This document shows, piece by piece, positions 33,874 through 42,558 of a DNA stretch of 64,000 nucleotides. The notes beneath the pieces are model-generated. The model was given only the letters and a program-made list of their open reading frames with translations. It ran no database searches and was not told the origin of the DNA. Each line of letters opens with the position of its first letter. The stretch's first letter is position 1. The position numbers were made by a program, and so were the translations under genes. The DNA lies in NCBI GenBank assembly GCA_035627835.1, contig DASPKX010000110.1, positions 3,728-67,727 of the forward strand, written 5' to 3'. The stretch is from DASPKX01 sp035627835. Its GTDB lineage: Bacteria; Verrucomicrobiota; Verrucomicrobiia; Limisphaerales; SXQI01.

Positions 33874-34389
33874 TCAGGGCCGCAGTTCAGGCCCGCCATG
33901 GCTCAGGCGTGAGCGGGGCGGGGGCATGTTTGGCGTGTGGGTGGACTTCAGAATGGTGAGAACATTCTCGCCGCCTTCGCGGCTCCAGCGAACTTCCTGA
34001 GCCAGGCTTCTGACAATAAAGACACCCAGGCCGCCGATTGGCCGTTCATCGAGCGGCAGGTCGAGATCCGGTTCCGCCGCATCCAAGGGATTGAAGGGGA
34101 TGCCCTGGTCCCGAATTTCCAGGCGCAGTTCAGCGCCATTATCGAGGATTTGGATGCGGATCGGAGCTTCGGCGCAGGCCTGGCCATGCTTGACGATGTT
34201 CGCGAGGCATTCGGAAAGAATTAGCTCCAGCTCCTGGCGGACCTGCGCGGACCATTTGCGCTTTTCGCCAAATGCCGTTGCGCTCTGGCGCGCGGCGACA
34301 GTGCCAGCCAAAGTGCCCGGAATCTGAAAATGGCACGCCAATTCGCGCAAACTCGCATCGAGGGCCATGTCTCCAGAGTAGTGTTTCAC
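33874..34389 (-). CDS. RsbW-like anti-sigma factor serine kinase (GHKL ATPase)
   Basis: This 171-residue protein has the compact HATPase_c fold of RsbW/SpoIIAB. ELELILSECLANIVKHGQ is the N-box, with Glu and Asn for Mg-ATP binding. EIRDQGIPFNPLD is the G1 box. PIGGLGVFIVRSLAQEVRW is the G2 part. The C-terminal 25 residues are Pro/Arg-rich and not part of the domain. It probably phosphorylates an anti-anti-sigma factor or binds a sigma factor in a partner-switch pathway, but no partner is encoded here. It lies 12 bases before the EVE gene. Confidence 0.85.
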   Translation of the reverse strand: MKHYSGDMALDASLRELACHFQIPGTLAGTVAARQSATAFGEKRKWSAQVRQELELILSECLANIVKHGQACAEAPIRIQILDNGAELRLEIRDQGIPFNPLDAAEPDLDLPLDERPIGGLGVFIVRSLAQEVRWSREGGENVLTILKSTHTPNMPPPRSRLSHGGPELRP

Positions 34390-34420
34390 GCGGGGAAGGC
34401 AAACTTGAAGCGCTGCAAAT

Positions 34421-35608
34421 TCAGACGGCAGGAGCGGCGGCGAGGGCGCGTTCTGTCTTCAATCGAAGCTGGCCGCAGGCTGCGTCAATGTCGTGCCCTT
34501 TTTCCCGGCGCAACGTGGCGATCACGCCGTTGTTCTTAAGCCCTGCGAGGAATTGTTCCTGCACCTCTTCGGAAGGCCGCTCCCAGGGGAGGTCTTCCAC
34601 TTTGTTGTAAGGGATCAAGTTCACCTTAGCATTCAGCCGCTGCGCCAGGCGGGCGAGCGGTTTGGTTTGATCCATGCCATCGTTCACCCCTGCAATCAGG
34701 ATGTACTCCAGGGTGATCATTTTCCCTTTCTTCGCCTGGTAATATTCGCAAGCGGCGGTCAGCTCGCTCAGCGGATATTTCCGGTTCACCGGCATGATCT
34801 TGTTGCGCACCTCATCGGTGGCTCCGTGCAGCGAAATCGCGAGCCGGAACTGCATCGGATCATCGGCCAACTCGCGAATCTTCGGGGCGAGGCCGCTGGT
34901 GGAAATGGTGATCTTCCGGGCTCCAATCCCGCCGCCCCAGGGCGCGTTGAGAATGCGCAGAGCTTTCAGCAGGTTGTCATAGTTCGCGAGCGGCTCGCCC
35001 ATCCCCATGATGACGAGGTTGTTGACCAGCCGGTCCGAGTTAGGCGCGTCCTGCTGGTTCCAGCGCTCAATCGCGATGATCTGCTCGACGATCTCGTAAG
35101 GGGCGAGGTTGCGTTTCCAACCTTCAAGGCCACTGGCGCAAAAGCGGCAGCCATACGCGCAGCCGACTTGTGTTGAAACACAAAGGGTGTGCCGGTCGCT
35201 TGCTTCCCCGTAAAGCGCTGGGTTCGCCGGAATGAGCACGCTCTCGATGAACGATCCATCAGCAAGCTTCCAGAGAAACTTCTGAGTCGTGTCGCGAGAT
35301 CCTTGTTTCCGCGCGAGGGTGTGGGTCTGCAACGTGAAGGACTCCGCCAGTTTTTGCCGCAAAGCCTTGGGGAGGTTCGTCATCTCATCCCACGAAGCCG
35401 CGCGCCGCGCATACAGCCAGTCCATGACCTGCGTTGTGCGGTATTTCGGCTCGCCCAGCGCCTCGAAGCGCCCTTGCAACTCCTCCAGCGTCAGCGACTT
35501 GATGTCCTCCTTTACGTTCAGCTTCACCAGGGAAGAAGATAAGCCGCGCTGGGGCAACTTTCCAGAACAGGGTTTGGGTAGCTGGGCCGCAATGAAGCGC
35601 ATAGACAT
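34421..35608 (-). CDS. rlmN: 23S rRNA (adenine2503-C2)/tRNA methyltransferase RlmN
   Basis: This 395-residue radical-SAM enzyme carries the CxxxCxxC cluster site as GCAYGCRFCASGLEG. It methylates C2 of A2503 in 23S rRNA and A37 in some tRNAs. Other family signs are YGEASDRHTLCVSTQ, NLVIMGMGEPLANYDN (the GEPL motif), KITISTSGLAPKI, RLAISLHGATDEVR and VNLIPYNKV. The mechanistic second Cys is in DAACGQL near the end. I start at ATG 35608 because residues upstream are low-complexity repeat-derived sequence; ATG 35602 is equally possible. It heads the minus-strand run to the histidine kinase. Confidence 0.95.
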   Translation of the reverse strand: MSMRFIAAQLPKPCSGKLPQRGLSSSLVKLNVKEDIKSLTLEELQGRFEALGEPKYRTTQVMDWLYARRAASWDEMTNLPKALRQKLAESFTLQTHTLARKQGSRDTTQKFLWKLADGSFIESVLIPANPALYGEASDRHTLCVSTQVGCAYGCRFCASGLEGWKRNLAPYEIVEQIIAIERWNQQDAPNSDRLVNNLVIMGMGEPLANYDNLLKALRILNAPWGGGIGARKITISTSGLAPKIRELADDPMQFRLAISLHGATDEVRNKIMPVNRKYPLSELTAACEYYQAKKGKMITLEYILIAGVNDGMDQTKPLARLAQRLNAKVNLIPYNKVEDLPWERPSEEVQEQFLAGLKNNGVIATLRREKGHDIDAACGQLRLKTERALAAAPAV

Positions 35609-36179
35609 GGCTAGCGGAGAGGAGTTGTGGTAATCAATTATCACAGCACACCCCCCCTTGGAGAAACGGCCTAAAATCGTTTTTAACGCAGGTTTGAAAG
35701 CAGTGGGACGCCCCGCGCGCGGGTGCTGCGAGACGCTGGACGCATCCTGTTCCGGATCAGGGGCGGTGGGGGGAACTGTGTGCATTCGATCAACCCGGGT
35801 TGCACCTTCACGTGCATCGAGGCGAGGGTTGTGCGAGCAGCCCGCTGAAGGTGTTTTCATGGGGAAAATATTTTTAAGGTGTTTTTGGCCGCTTTTGCGT
35901 GCTTTTCCTAAGGAATTCACGTGTTTTCCAACGTGTTTTGGAATGTGTTTTCTATGTGTTCGGAACGTGTTTTGCCAACGTGACGTTGGATGCACTTGAG
36001 GTCGCGAGCCGTGTTGGCTTGGCGCCAACCTTCAACGTCGGCGGGGTCTTGCGTTCGTGGGCCGCGCGGTAGGGCTGGAAAGGTCAACTTTCATGGGGCG
36101 AGCTTAGAGGAGGGGTCCGACACAGGATGTCGGACCCCCCTGGGATTTTGAAAAATTATTGGTCGGGAGACGGACAGGG
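35609..36179. other. Intergenic tract upstream of rlmN, without gene
   Basis: There is no credible gene. The tract contains the rlmN leader, the 12-bp tandem repeat at 35919-35982, and a strong hairpin at 36112-36138 (GGGGTCCGACA / TGTCGGACCCC, loop CAGGA). The minus-strand frame that continues upstream of rlmN encodes repeat-derived His/Lys-rich sequence and is not considered coding. Confidence 0.6.
35919..35982. repeat. Degenerate 12-bp tandem repeat (ACGTGTTTTCCA)
   Basis: Five to six units follow each other: ACGTGTTTTCCA, ACGTGTTTTGGA, ATGTGTTTTCT, ATGTGTTCGGA, ACGTGTTTTGCCA, ACGTG. Period is 11-13 bases, so one helical turn. No CRISPR-like spacers are present. Confidence 0.7.
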
Positions 36180-37170
36180 GAGATCCGCAGATGGCGCAGA
36201 TTACGCAGATCAGAGGGAGGAACTTTCCCGCGGAGACGCCGAGAGGCGGAGGAGGAACAGGCGAATGCCGCAACAGGAGAAAGTAGATTAACCATAAAGG
36301 ACACGAAGATCACGAAAATATAGAAAATGCAAAAGGTAGGGCGAGGAGCAGAGGAGAAACAACTTAGCCACGATAGAGCGCAAAGAGCACAGAAGGGAAT
36401 TTCCATCTGGGAGGCGGTGAAGGGATAGCGCAATCGGGTCGCAGGGATAACGCAATCGGGTCGCATCTGAACTTTCGACAGTTGATTCGTTAGAGCTCGA
36501 TTACGAGGGTGCTCGCACCGGTTCAGGAGATCAGATAATCAGCCCGCGACCCCACTGCCTTGACTTCGCCCCACTGCCTCTGACTTCGGGGAGATCTGCA
36601 GATGGCGCAGATTCCGCAGATCAGAGGGATAGGAAGGAATGTTCCCGCGGAGACGCCGAGAGGAAGAGGAGGAACAGGCGAACGCCGCAACAGCAGAAGG
36701 CTGATTAACCGCGAGGGGCACGAAAATTTAGAAAATGGAAAACGGAGCGCGAGGAGCAGAGGAGAAACAACTTAGCCACGATAGAGCGCAAAGAGCACAG
36801 AAGGGAAATTTCCTTCTGGCAGGCGGTGGAGGGATAGCGCAATCGGGTCGCATCTCAACTTTCGACAGTTGATTCGTTAGAGCTCGATTACGAGGGTGCT
36901 CGCACCGGTTCAGGAGATCAGATATGCAGATGTGACCCACTGCCTCTGACTTTCAGATGCGACCCCACTGCGTCTGACTTCCGGGAGAAGGATAGAGGAG
37001 ATCCGCAGATGGGGCAGATTACGCAGATCAGAGGGAGGAATTTTCCCGCGGAGACGCCGAGGTGCGGAGGAGGAACAGGCGAACGCCGCAACAGCAGAAG
37101 GCTGATTAACCACAGGACACGAAGAGCACGAAAATTTAGAAAATGCAAAACGAAGCCCGCGAGGAGCAGA
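36180..37170. repeat. Three copies of a ~180-350 bp mosaic repeat
   Basis: Copies start near 36180, 36591 and 36998. Each runs through the same blocks in the same order: GATCCGCAGATGGCGCAGAT, CGCGGAGACGCCGAGAGG, a GCCGCAACAG block, GGACACGAAGATCACGAAAA and, in copies 1 and 2, AGCCACGATAGAGCGCAAAG, AGCGCAATCGGGTCGCATCT and a TTCGACAGTTGATTCGTTAG block ending in a CTCGCACCGGTTCAGGAGAT block. Copy 3 is truncated after the ACGAAAA block. Short linkers with CCCACTGCCTCTGACTTC lie between copies. No protein is encoded. Blocks of this style recur as intergenic repeats in several phyla. Confidence 0.85.
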
Positions 37171-37362
37171 CTTTCAACAGCATCTCTACACACCTCCCTT
37201 GCGGAGACATAGCATGCTTCGTCGTTGCCTTTTTCTCCCTATTTCGCATGGTGATAGGACTTCCGCGTGCGATCACGGGTGGGGTCTATATTGTAGGATG
37301 ATCCGACATGATGTAAAGGCGGGTCGATCGCGAGGTTTTTTCGGCATCTGTAGAATTATGGT

Positions 37363-38922
37363 ATGAGCGAGCGTAACGGTAGTGGTTTAGCAGAACTGGA
37401 AAAGCGGCTTTGGGCTGCGGCGGATCAGTTGTGGGCGAATTCGCCCCTGCGTCCGTCAGAGTATTCCACCCCCGTGCTGGGCTTCATCTTCCTGAAGTTC
37501 GCTGACAACGCCTTTACCAAGGCTGAGGCCGAGTTGAAGGGGAAGTCCACCGGACGCCGGGCCATCGGCAAGCTGGACTATCAGGCGAAGGGCGTCCTGT
37601 TCATCCCGGAGGAGGCCCGTTTCTCCACCCTGCTGAAGCTGCCGGAATCCGCCGACCTCGGTAAGCGCCTGAACGAGGCCATGAAGGCCATCGAACGGGA
37701 GAACGACGACCTCAAGGATGTCCTCCCAAAGACTTACCAGCAGATCGACAACTCCACCCTCGTCGAGTTGCTGAAGATCATGAACCGCATTCCCAACGAC
37801 ATCCCTGGTGATGCCTTCGGGAAGATTTACGAGTATTTCCTTGGCTCCTTCGCGATGAAGGAAGGCCAGAAAGGCGGGGAGTTCTTCACGCCGACAAGTC
37901 TGGTTCAGTTGATCGTGGAGGTCATTGAGCCATACCACGGGCGCATTTACGATCCTGCCTGTGGTTCGGGCGGCATGTTCGTCCAGTCCGCTCATTTCGT
38001 AGCGAACCACAAGAAGCGCCCAAACGATGAACTGGCCGTGTATGGTCAGGAACGGGTGGCGGAAACGCTCCGGCTCGCCAAGATGAACCTCGCGGTTCAT
38101 GGCCTGTCTGGTGACATCCGTCAGTCCAATACCTACTACGAAGACGTTCACGCCAGCTTCGGCAAGTTCGACTTCGTCATGGCCAACCCGCCCTTCAACG
38201 TTTCGGGCGTGGACAAGGAGAAGCTCAAGGACGATCCCCGCTTTCGCCTGGGCCTGCCGAACACCGACAACGCGAACTACCTCTGGATTCAGCTTTTTTA
38301 TCACGCGCTCAACGCGAAAGGCAGGGCCGGGTTTGTCATGGCCAACTCGGCGGCGGATGCACGCGGATCGGAACTGGAGGTCCGCAAGAAGTTGATCCAG
38401 TCGGGCGCGGTGGACGTCATAGTCTCTGTCGGGCCAAACTTCTTCTATACCGTCACCCTGCCTGCCACCCTCTGGTTCTTCGACAAGGGTAAACCGGAGG
38501 CACTAAAGGACAAGGTGCTGTTCCTGGATGCCAGGCACATCTACCGGCAGATCGACCGCGCCCACCGCGAATTCACGCACGAGCAGGTTGAGTTCCTGGC
38601 AAACATCGTGCGCCTCTACCGAGGTCACAGGCCCGAGTTCGAGCGCGGCAGCGAGGCGATGCTCAACCAAAAGTTTCCGAAGCTGAAGTACGCGGACGTG
38701 CCCGGCCTCTGCAAAGCAGCCACCCGGAAGGAGATTGAGACCCAAGGCTGGAGCCTGAACCCAGGCCGGTATGTCGGCGTTGCGCCTGGCGAGGAAATGA
38801 GTGATGCGGACTTCATGGAGCAGTTCGAGGAACTGACCGAACAACTCGAAAGGCTCAACGCCGAAGCGCGGGAGCTAGAGGAACGGATCGCTAGCAACGC
38901 TGCTAAGGTTATTGCGCTATGA
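37363..38922 (+). CDS. hsdM: Type I restriction-modification system methyltransferase subunit HsdM
   Basis: This 519-residue N6-adenine methyltransferase modifies the target recognised by HsdS. The helical HsdM N-domain comes first (LEKRLWAAADQLWANSPLRP, PVLGFIFLKFADN). The SAM-binding motif I is IYDPACGSGGMFVQ near 200, preceded by GEFFTPTSLVQLIVE. The catalytic NPPF is in FDFVMANPPFNVSG near 278. The C-terminal coiled coil (MEQFEELTEQLERLNAEARE) contacts HsdS. The stop overlaps the hsdS start (ATGA). All key residues are present, so methylation activity is expected. Confidence 0.96.
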   Translation: MSERNGSGLAELEKRLWAAADQLWANSPLRPSEYSTPVLGFIFLKFADNAFTKAEAELKGKSTGRRAIGKLDYQAKGVLFIPEEARFSTLLKLPESADLGKRLNEAMKAIERENDDLKDVLPKTYQQIDNSTLVELLKIMNRIPNDIPGDAFGKIYEYFLGSFAMKEGQKGGEFFTPTSLVQLIVEVIEPYHGRIYDPACGSGGMFVQSAHFVANHKKRPNDELAVYGQERVAETLRLAKMNLAVHGLSGDIRQSNTYYEDVHASFGKFDFVMANPPFNVSGVDKEKLKDDPRFRLGLPNTDNANYLWIQLFYHALNAKGRAGFVMANSAADARGSELEVRKKLIQSGAVDVIVSVGPNFFYTVTLPATLWFFDKGKPEALKDKVLFLDARHIYRQIDRAHREFTHEQVEFLANIVRLYRGHRPEFERGSEAMLNQKFPKLKYADVPGLCKAATRKEIETQGWSLNPGRYVGVAPGEEMSDADFMEQFEELTEQLERLNAEARELEERIASNAAKVIAL

Positions 38923-40180
38923 CATCGTCAAACGGATGGCCCACCGTCGCATTAGGCGAACACGTCGAATTGCTCACAGGGTTCCCGTTTAAGAGTCAGG
39001 GATTTACCTCCGACCCAATGGATACTGCACTCGTGAAGGGTGAGAACGTGGGGCAAGGTAAGATCGAATGGGCAATCTCGAAGCGGTGGCCATCTAAAGA
39101 GCTTCCAAATCTTGAAAAGTTCCTGCTGCGCAGCGGAGATGTCGTGCTGGCGATGGATCGTCCGTGGATTGAAGCAGGACTGAAATACGCCTGGATCAAG
39201 CCGCACGACCCGGAAGCCCTACTCGTCCAGCGCGTTACTCGACTCCGTGGTAGCCAGACTCTAGATCAGACCTTTCTGCGATACCTAATAGGCAGCCCGT
39301 CTTTCACCGACTACATCAAGCCGATAGTAACCGGCGTCAATGTTCCTCACATTTCACCGCAGCAGATACGGGAGTTTAGATTCCGACTTCCGCCACTTGC
39401 TGTCCAACGCGAAACTGCCGCGATTCTCTCCGCCTACGACGACCTGATCGAGAACAACACGCGGCGTATCCAGGTGCTGGAGCGGATGGCGCAGGCGCTC
39501 TACCGGGAGTGGTTCGTCAACTTCCGCTTCCCCGGCCACGCCAAAGTCAAACTCGTTGCCTCCCCCCTCGGCCCCATCCCGCAAGGGTGGCATGCCGGAA
39601 GGTTTTCGGATGTAGCGAGCCTCACGCGGTTGGGCATCAACCCCTCCCAATATGCCGATGAAAGCTTCCTCACTTCAGCATCCCGGCATTTGACGCTGGT
39701 CAGTTAGCTGTAATGGAGCAGGGTGAGACGATCCATAGCAATAAGTTTCTGGTGGACCAAGCGTGCGTTCTGCTCTCGAAATTAAATCCGCGAATCCGTC
39801 GGATATGGCTGGCAAAGCCTCGTCACGGGCATCGCTCAATCGCTTCGACCGAGTTCCTGGTGCTTCGACATCGTTCTGGATTCAGCTTGGCATACCTCTT
39901 CTGCTTGTGCTCTTCAGATAAATTTCAGGATGTGTTCGCAGGCCGGGCGCTCGGGACTTCGACTAGCCACCAGCGAGTGAAGCCGGACGATTTGATGCAA
40001 CTTCCCTCGGTAGTGCCGTCTGAAGCTCTCGTGCGTAGTTTCGATACACACGTAGAACCCATCCTCGACTTGATCCATACACTCCGGGTGAAAAACCAGA
40101 AACTGCGCCTGACCCGCGATCTCCTGCTGCCACGTCTGTTGTCCGGCCACGTGGATGTCTCTAACTTGAAAGATGAGTGA
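38919..40180 (+). pseudogene. hsdS: Specificity subunit HsdS, interrupted by a 1-base frameshift
   Basis: The first frame gives 262 residues (38919-39707): TRD1, the central conserved helix (LPPLAVQRETAAILSAYDDL, then IENNTRRIQVLERMAQALYR) and the start of TRD2. The second frame continues to 40180 with MEQGETIHSNKF and the terminal helix LRLTRDLLLPRLLSG. At about 39670 the sequence CTTCCTCACTTCAGC would read SFLHFSIPAFDAGQLAV, the standard TRD2 opening, if one C were added. The length 1,262 also needs one extra base to be a multiple of three. A natural deletion, phase variation or a base-call error are possible. The truncated form has one TRD and might act as a half-subunit. Confidence 0.9.
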
Positions 40181-41183
40181 CCAAAAGCCAGAAGCGTTTC
40201 CACAGTCTGCGGAGGCCGTAGTTGCGGCCTTAACGGAATTGTTTCGCCATCAAGGAAACAGGTCGGTATGTGAAGTATTGGAGAACGCGAAGGCTCGTAT
40301 TGAGGAAACAGGCTATGACAACTGGAACGGTGGGACGGATATTTTCACCCTCTTTCTGGACCTCCCGCTGAGAGTGTTCGCGCCCATTGAACCGGAGATT
40401 GATCGACTGGAAAAAGCGATTGGCGGTAAGCTGTCGTCTGTCGTCAGAAATACCCGCAACAAATGGCTGAACCAGGTGGCCATCAGTCCTATACTCGATA
40501 CCCCATCCCATAACACCAAAGTGGCCCCTAGCGAGGTGGAGCACCTGTGGGAACCTGGAACGTTGCGCTTGTTCCTCAGCCACGTATCGGCCCATAAAGT
40601 CAATGTGGCGAACCTGAAACGTGAGTTCCGCACCTACGGCATTTCCTGCTTCGTCGCGCACGAGGACATCGAGCCGACGCTTGAGTGGCAACATCAAATT
40701 GAACTGGCGCTGCGTTCGATGCACGCGCTAATGGCGCTCCTGACGCCTGACTTTCACCGCAGCAACTGGACTGACCAGGAGATTGGGTACGCACTTGGGC
40801 GTGGGGTGCTGGTGATTCCTGTGCGGCTGGGCCTCGACCCTTACGGGTTCATTGGGAAGGTGCAAGGGGCACCTGGAAGCTTCGACAATCCAGAAAAAAT
40901 CGCTTGGAACACCGTGGATATGCTCCTGAAGAACAAGAGCACCGAGCTTCACATGAAGGAGGCGCTTGTAGTCGGCCTGGAGAAGTGTTGCAATTTCCGC
41001 GCAGCGAAGGCGGTGGTCTCGAAGCTAGAGGCGGTTCCACAACTCACAGTGGATCAAGTAAAGCGAATTGAAGCCACCTGTGGTGCGAACAACCAGGTGT
41101 CAGAGTCTTTTGGCGTGCCGGAGCGAATAGCCAGGATCGTGGAGCGGTTCAAACCTGCGAATGTGGAAGAGTCGCCGTTCTGA
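40173..41183 (+). CDS. TIR-domain protein nested in the type I RM operon
   Basis: This is a 336-residue soluble protein. Residues 1-125 are an unassigned N-terminal domain. Residues about 130-245 form a TIR domain: LRLFLSHVSAHKVNVANLKR opening, GISCFVAHEDIEP, LRSMHALMALLTPDFHRS and NWTDQEIGYALGRGVLVIPV, where Glu in WTDQE aligns with the catalytic Glu of NAD-cleaving TIR enzymes. The C-terminal 90 residues are helical. TIR proteins in bacteria commonly act in anti-phage defence by consuming NAD+ or making cyclic signals. It overlaps hsdS by 8 bases. Activity and trigger are inferred. Confidence 0.85.
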   Translation: MSDQKPEAFPQSAEAVVAALTELFRHQGNRSVCEVLENAKARIEETGYDNWNGGTDIFTLFLDLPLRVFAPIEPEIDRLEKAIGGKLSSVVRNTRNKWLNQVAISPILDTPSHNTKVAPSEVEHLWEPGTLRLFLSHVSAHKVNVANLKREFRTYGISCFVAHEDIEPTLEWQHQIELALRSMHALMALLTPDFHRSNWTDQEIGYALGRGVLVIPVRLGLDPYGFIGKVQGAPGSFDNPEKIAWNTVDMLLKNKSTELHMKEALVVGLEKCCNFRAAKAVVSKLEAVPQLTVDQVKRIEATCGANNQVSESFGVPERIARIVERFKPANVEESPF

Positions 41184-41193
41184 AGATCACGAA

Positions 41194-41874
41194 ATGCCCT
41201 CGAAATCATCCAACTTGAAGTTGCAAGCGTTCTTCGGGAACTTGGGTTATCGCCTCAAGTTGCTGGAAGAGACACGCGCTCAAACTGATGTTTTTCTCTC
41301 AAGTCGATTTAACATCTTCAGTTTCATCGAACCGGATGAAAACCGGCTATCGGATATAATCGCAGCCTTGCTTAATCCCAAAGGGGCACACGGCCAGGGC
41401 GATAAGTTTCTTCGCGAGTTCCTGAAATGCGTTTGCGGTAGGACTTTACCAAAAGTGGGGTCCGTGGCTGTTCAGCGAGAGGATTTCACCACCTTTATCA
41501 AGAGTGATCGCCGCCGTATGGATATACTCGTGGAAATGGAAGACTTGGCCGTTGCCATCGAGAACAAGCCCTGGGCACGAGAGCAGGAGGATCAGGTCCG
41601 CGACTACATCCGTCATTTGCACAGTCGGTATGGTGATCGCTTCATTATTGTTTACTTGTCGGCCACGGGGTGCGAGCCAACCAGCTTGCAGGAAAAACAA
41701 AAGCAGGAATTGAAGGCTGCTGGAAGGTTGGTTTGTGCGGCATACAATGGGCACCTGCGTGACTGGTTGGAGCTATGTGTGAAGGAATCTTCTTCCGACA
41801 AGATCAGGTGGTTTTTACGTGATTTTATCAATTTCATCGAGGGGGAGTTTTCTACTGTCCCCGTGCGCTTATGA
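41194..41874 (+). CDS. PD-(D/E)XK nuclease family protein
   Basis: This 226-residue protein has a PD-(D/E)XK core: the metal-binding Asp in RRRMDILVEMEDLAV followed by AIENKPWAREQEDQVRDY (E-x-K as ENK), with NIFSFIEPDENRLSDIIAAL upstream as in the PDDEXK_4 family. Such proteins cleave nucleic acid. I use ATG 41194, ten bases behind the TIR stop; an in-frame ATG at 41161 would overlap the TIR gene by 23 bases. It lies between the TIR gene and the unknown gene, which starts inside its stop codon (ATGA). Confidence 0.85.
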   Translation: MPSKSSNLKLQAFFGNLGYRLKLLEETRAQTDVFLSSRFNIFSFIEPDENRLSDIIAALLNPKGAHGQGDKFLREFLKCVCGRTLPKVGSVAVQREDFTTFIKSDRRRMDILVEMEDLAVAIENKPWAREQEDQVRDYIRHLHSRYGDRFIIVYLSATGCEPTSLQEKQKQELKAAGRLVCAAYNGHLRDWLELCVKESSSDKIRWFLRDFINFIEGEFSTVPVRL

Positions 41875-42494
41875 CCGATCCCGTAGCTTTAAAGACTGTT
41901 CACGACTTCGCCCTGAAGAGCGAGAGCGATTTGAAAACTGCGCTGATTGTTGCTGCGGCTGTGCCAGGGATGAAGGAGCAGATAACCAGCGATTTTTTGC
42001 AAGCACTCCAGCAGAAGCTCTCGCAGAAAAAGCCGAAAGGATGGGAAGTTACCCAGGGCATTCCAAATGTCTACGGCGAGCGTTACTCGGGGGTAAGCAT
42101 CTGGCAAGCGGAATGGACCGACAACTATTCCATCCGTTTGGAAGCTCAGGAATGGGGAAAAGGATCGGTCTTGGGCGTGTGGCGCAACTGGAACAAGCTT
42201 CGTGGCGGCCCAAATCCTGACGTGTTGGACCAGTTTCGAGATGCCAAATGGCCAGGAAAAGCGAACCGATGGTGGGAGTGGTATGTGCGGGTCCCCAATG
42301 AATACGGGGACTGGCACGACACTGAAGCCCTTGTAAAGATGAAGTTCAAAACTGGTGAGACAGTGGAGTACCTCGTCTCAGCGATGCTCAAAGCCGCAAA
42401 GCTCGGCACACCGCTATTGAATGAAATGACCAAAAGTAAACCCATAGGCTTGAGCATTAGGCATGTATACATCAAACCTAAAACGGGATCGTGA
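41871..42494 (+). CDS. Unknown partner of the PD-(D/E)XK protein
   Basis: This 207-residue protein is one I do not recognise. The N-terminal 70 residues are helical (LKTVHDFALKSESDLKTALI, MKEQITSDFLQALQQKLSQK). The second half is strand-rich and Trp-rich (VSIWQAEWTDNYSIRLEAQE, KANRWWEWYVRVPNEYGDWH). Such a fold could bind nucleic acid or protein ligands. It is translationally coupled to the nuclease gene (ATGA) and precedes hsdR by 64 bases. It may be a regulator or sensor of the nuclease; this is inferred from the linkage only. Confidence 0.65.
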   Translation: MTDPVALKTVHDFALKSESDLKTALIVAAAVPGMKEQITSDFLQALQQKLSQKKPKGWEVTQGIPNVYGERYSGVSIWQAEWTDNYSIRLEAQEWGKGSVLGVWRNWNKLRGGPNPDVLDQFRDAKWPGKANRWWEWYVRVPNEYGDWHDTEALVKMKFKTGETVEYLVSAMLKAAKLGTPLLNEMTKSKPIGLSIRHVYIKPKTGS

Positions 42495-42558
42495 CCTTCA
42501 ATCCATCAAAGTGGAGGTGTTTGTAGAAGCCACTAAAAGGAATATGCCGTTTTGATTT

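Noticed and set aside
35919..35982. CRISPR array
   Set aside because: The period is 11-13 bases with no spacers and no cas genes are present.
35609..36028. N-terminal extension of RlmN to 36028
   Set aside because: The extension is His/Lys-rich sequence encoded by the tandem repeat and linker DNA; RlmN family proteins begin near 35608.
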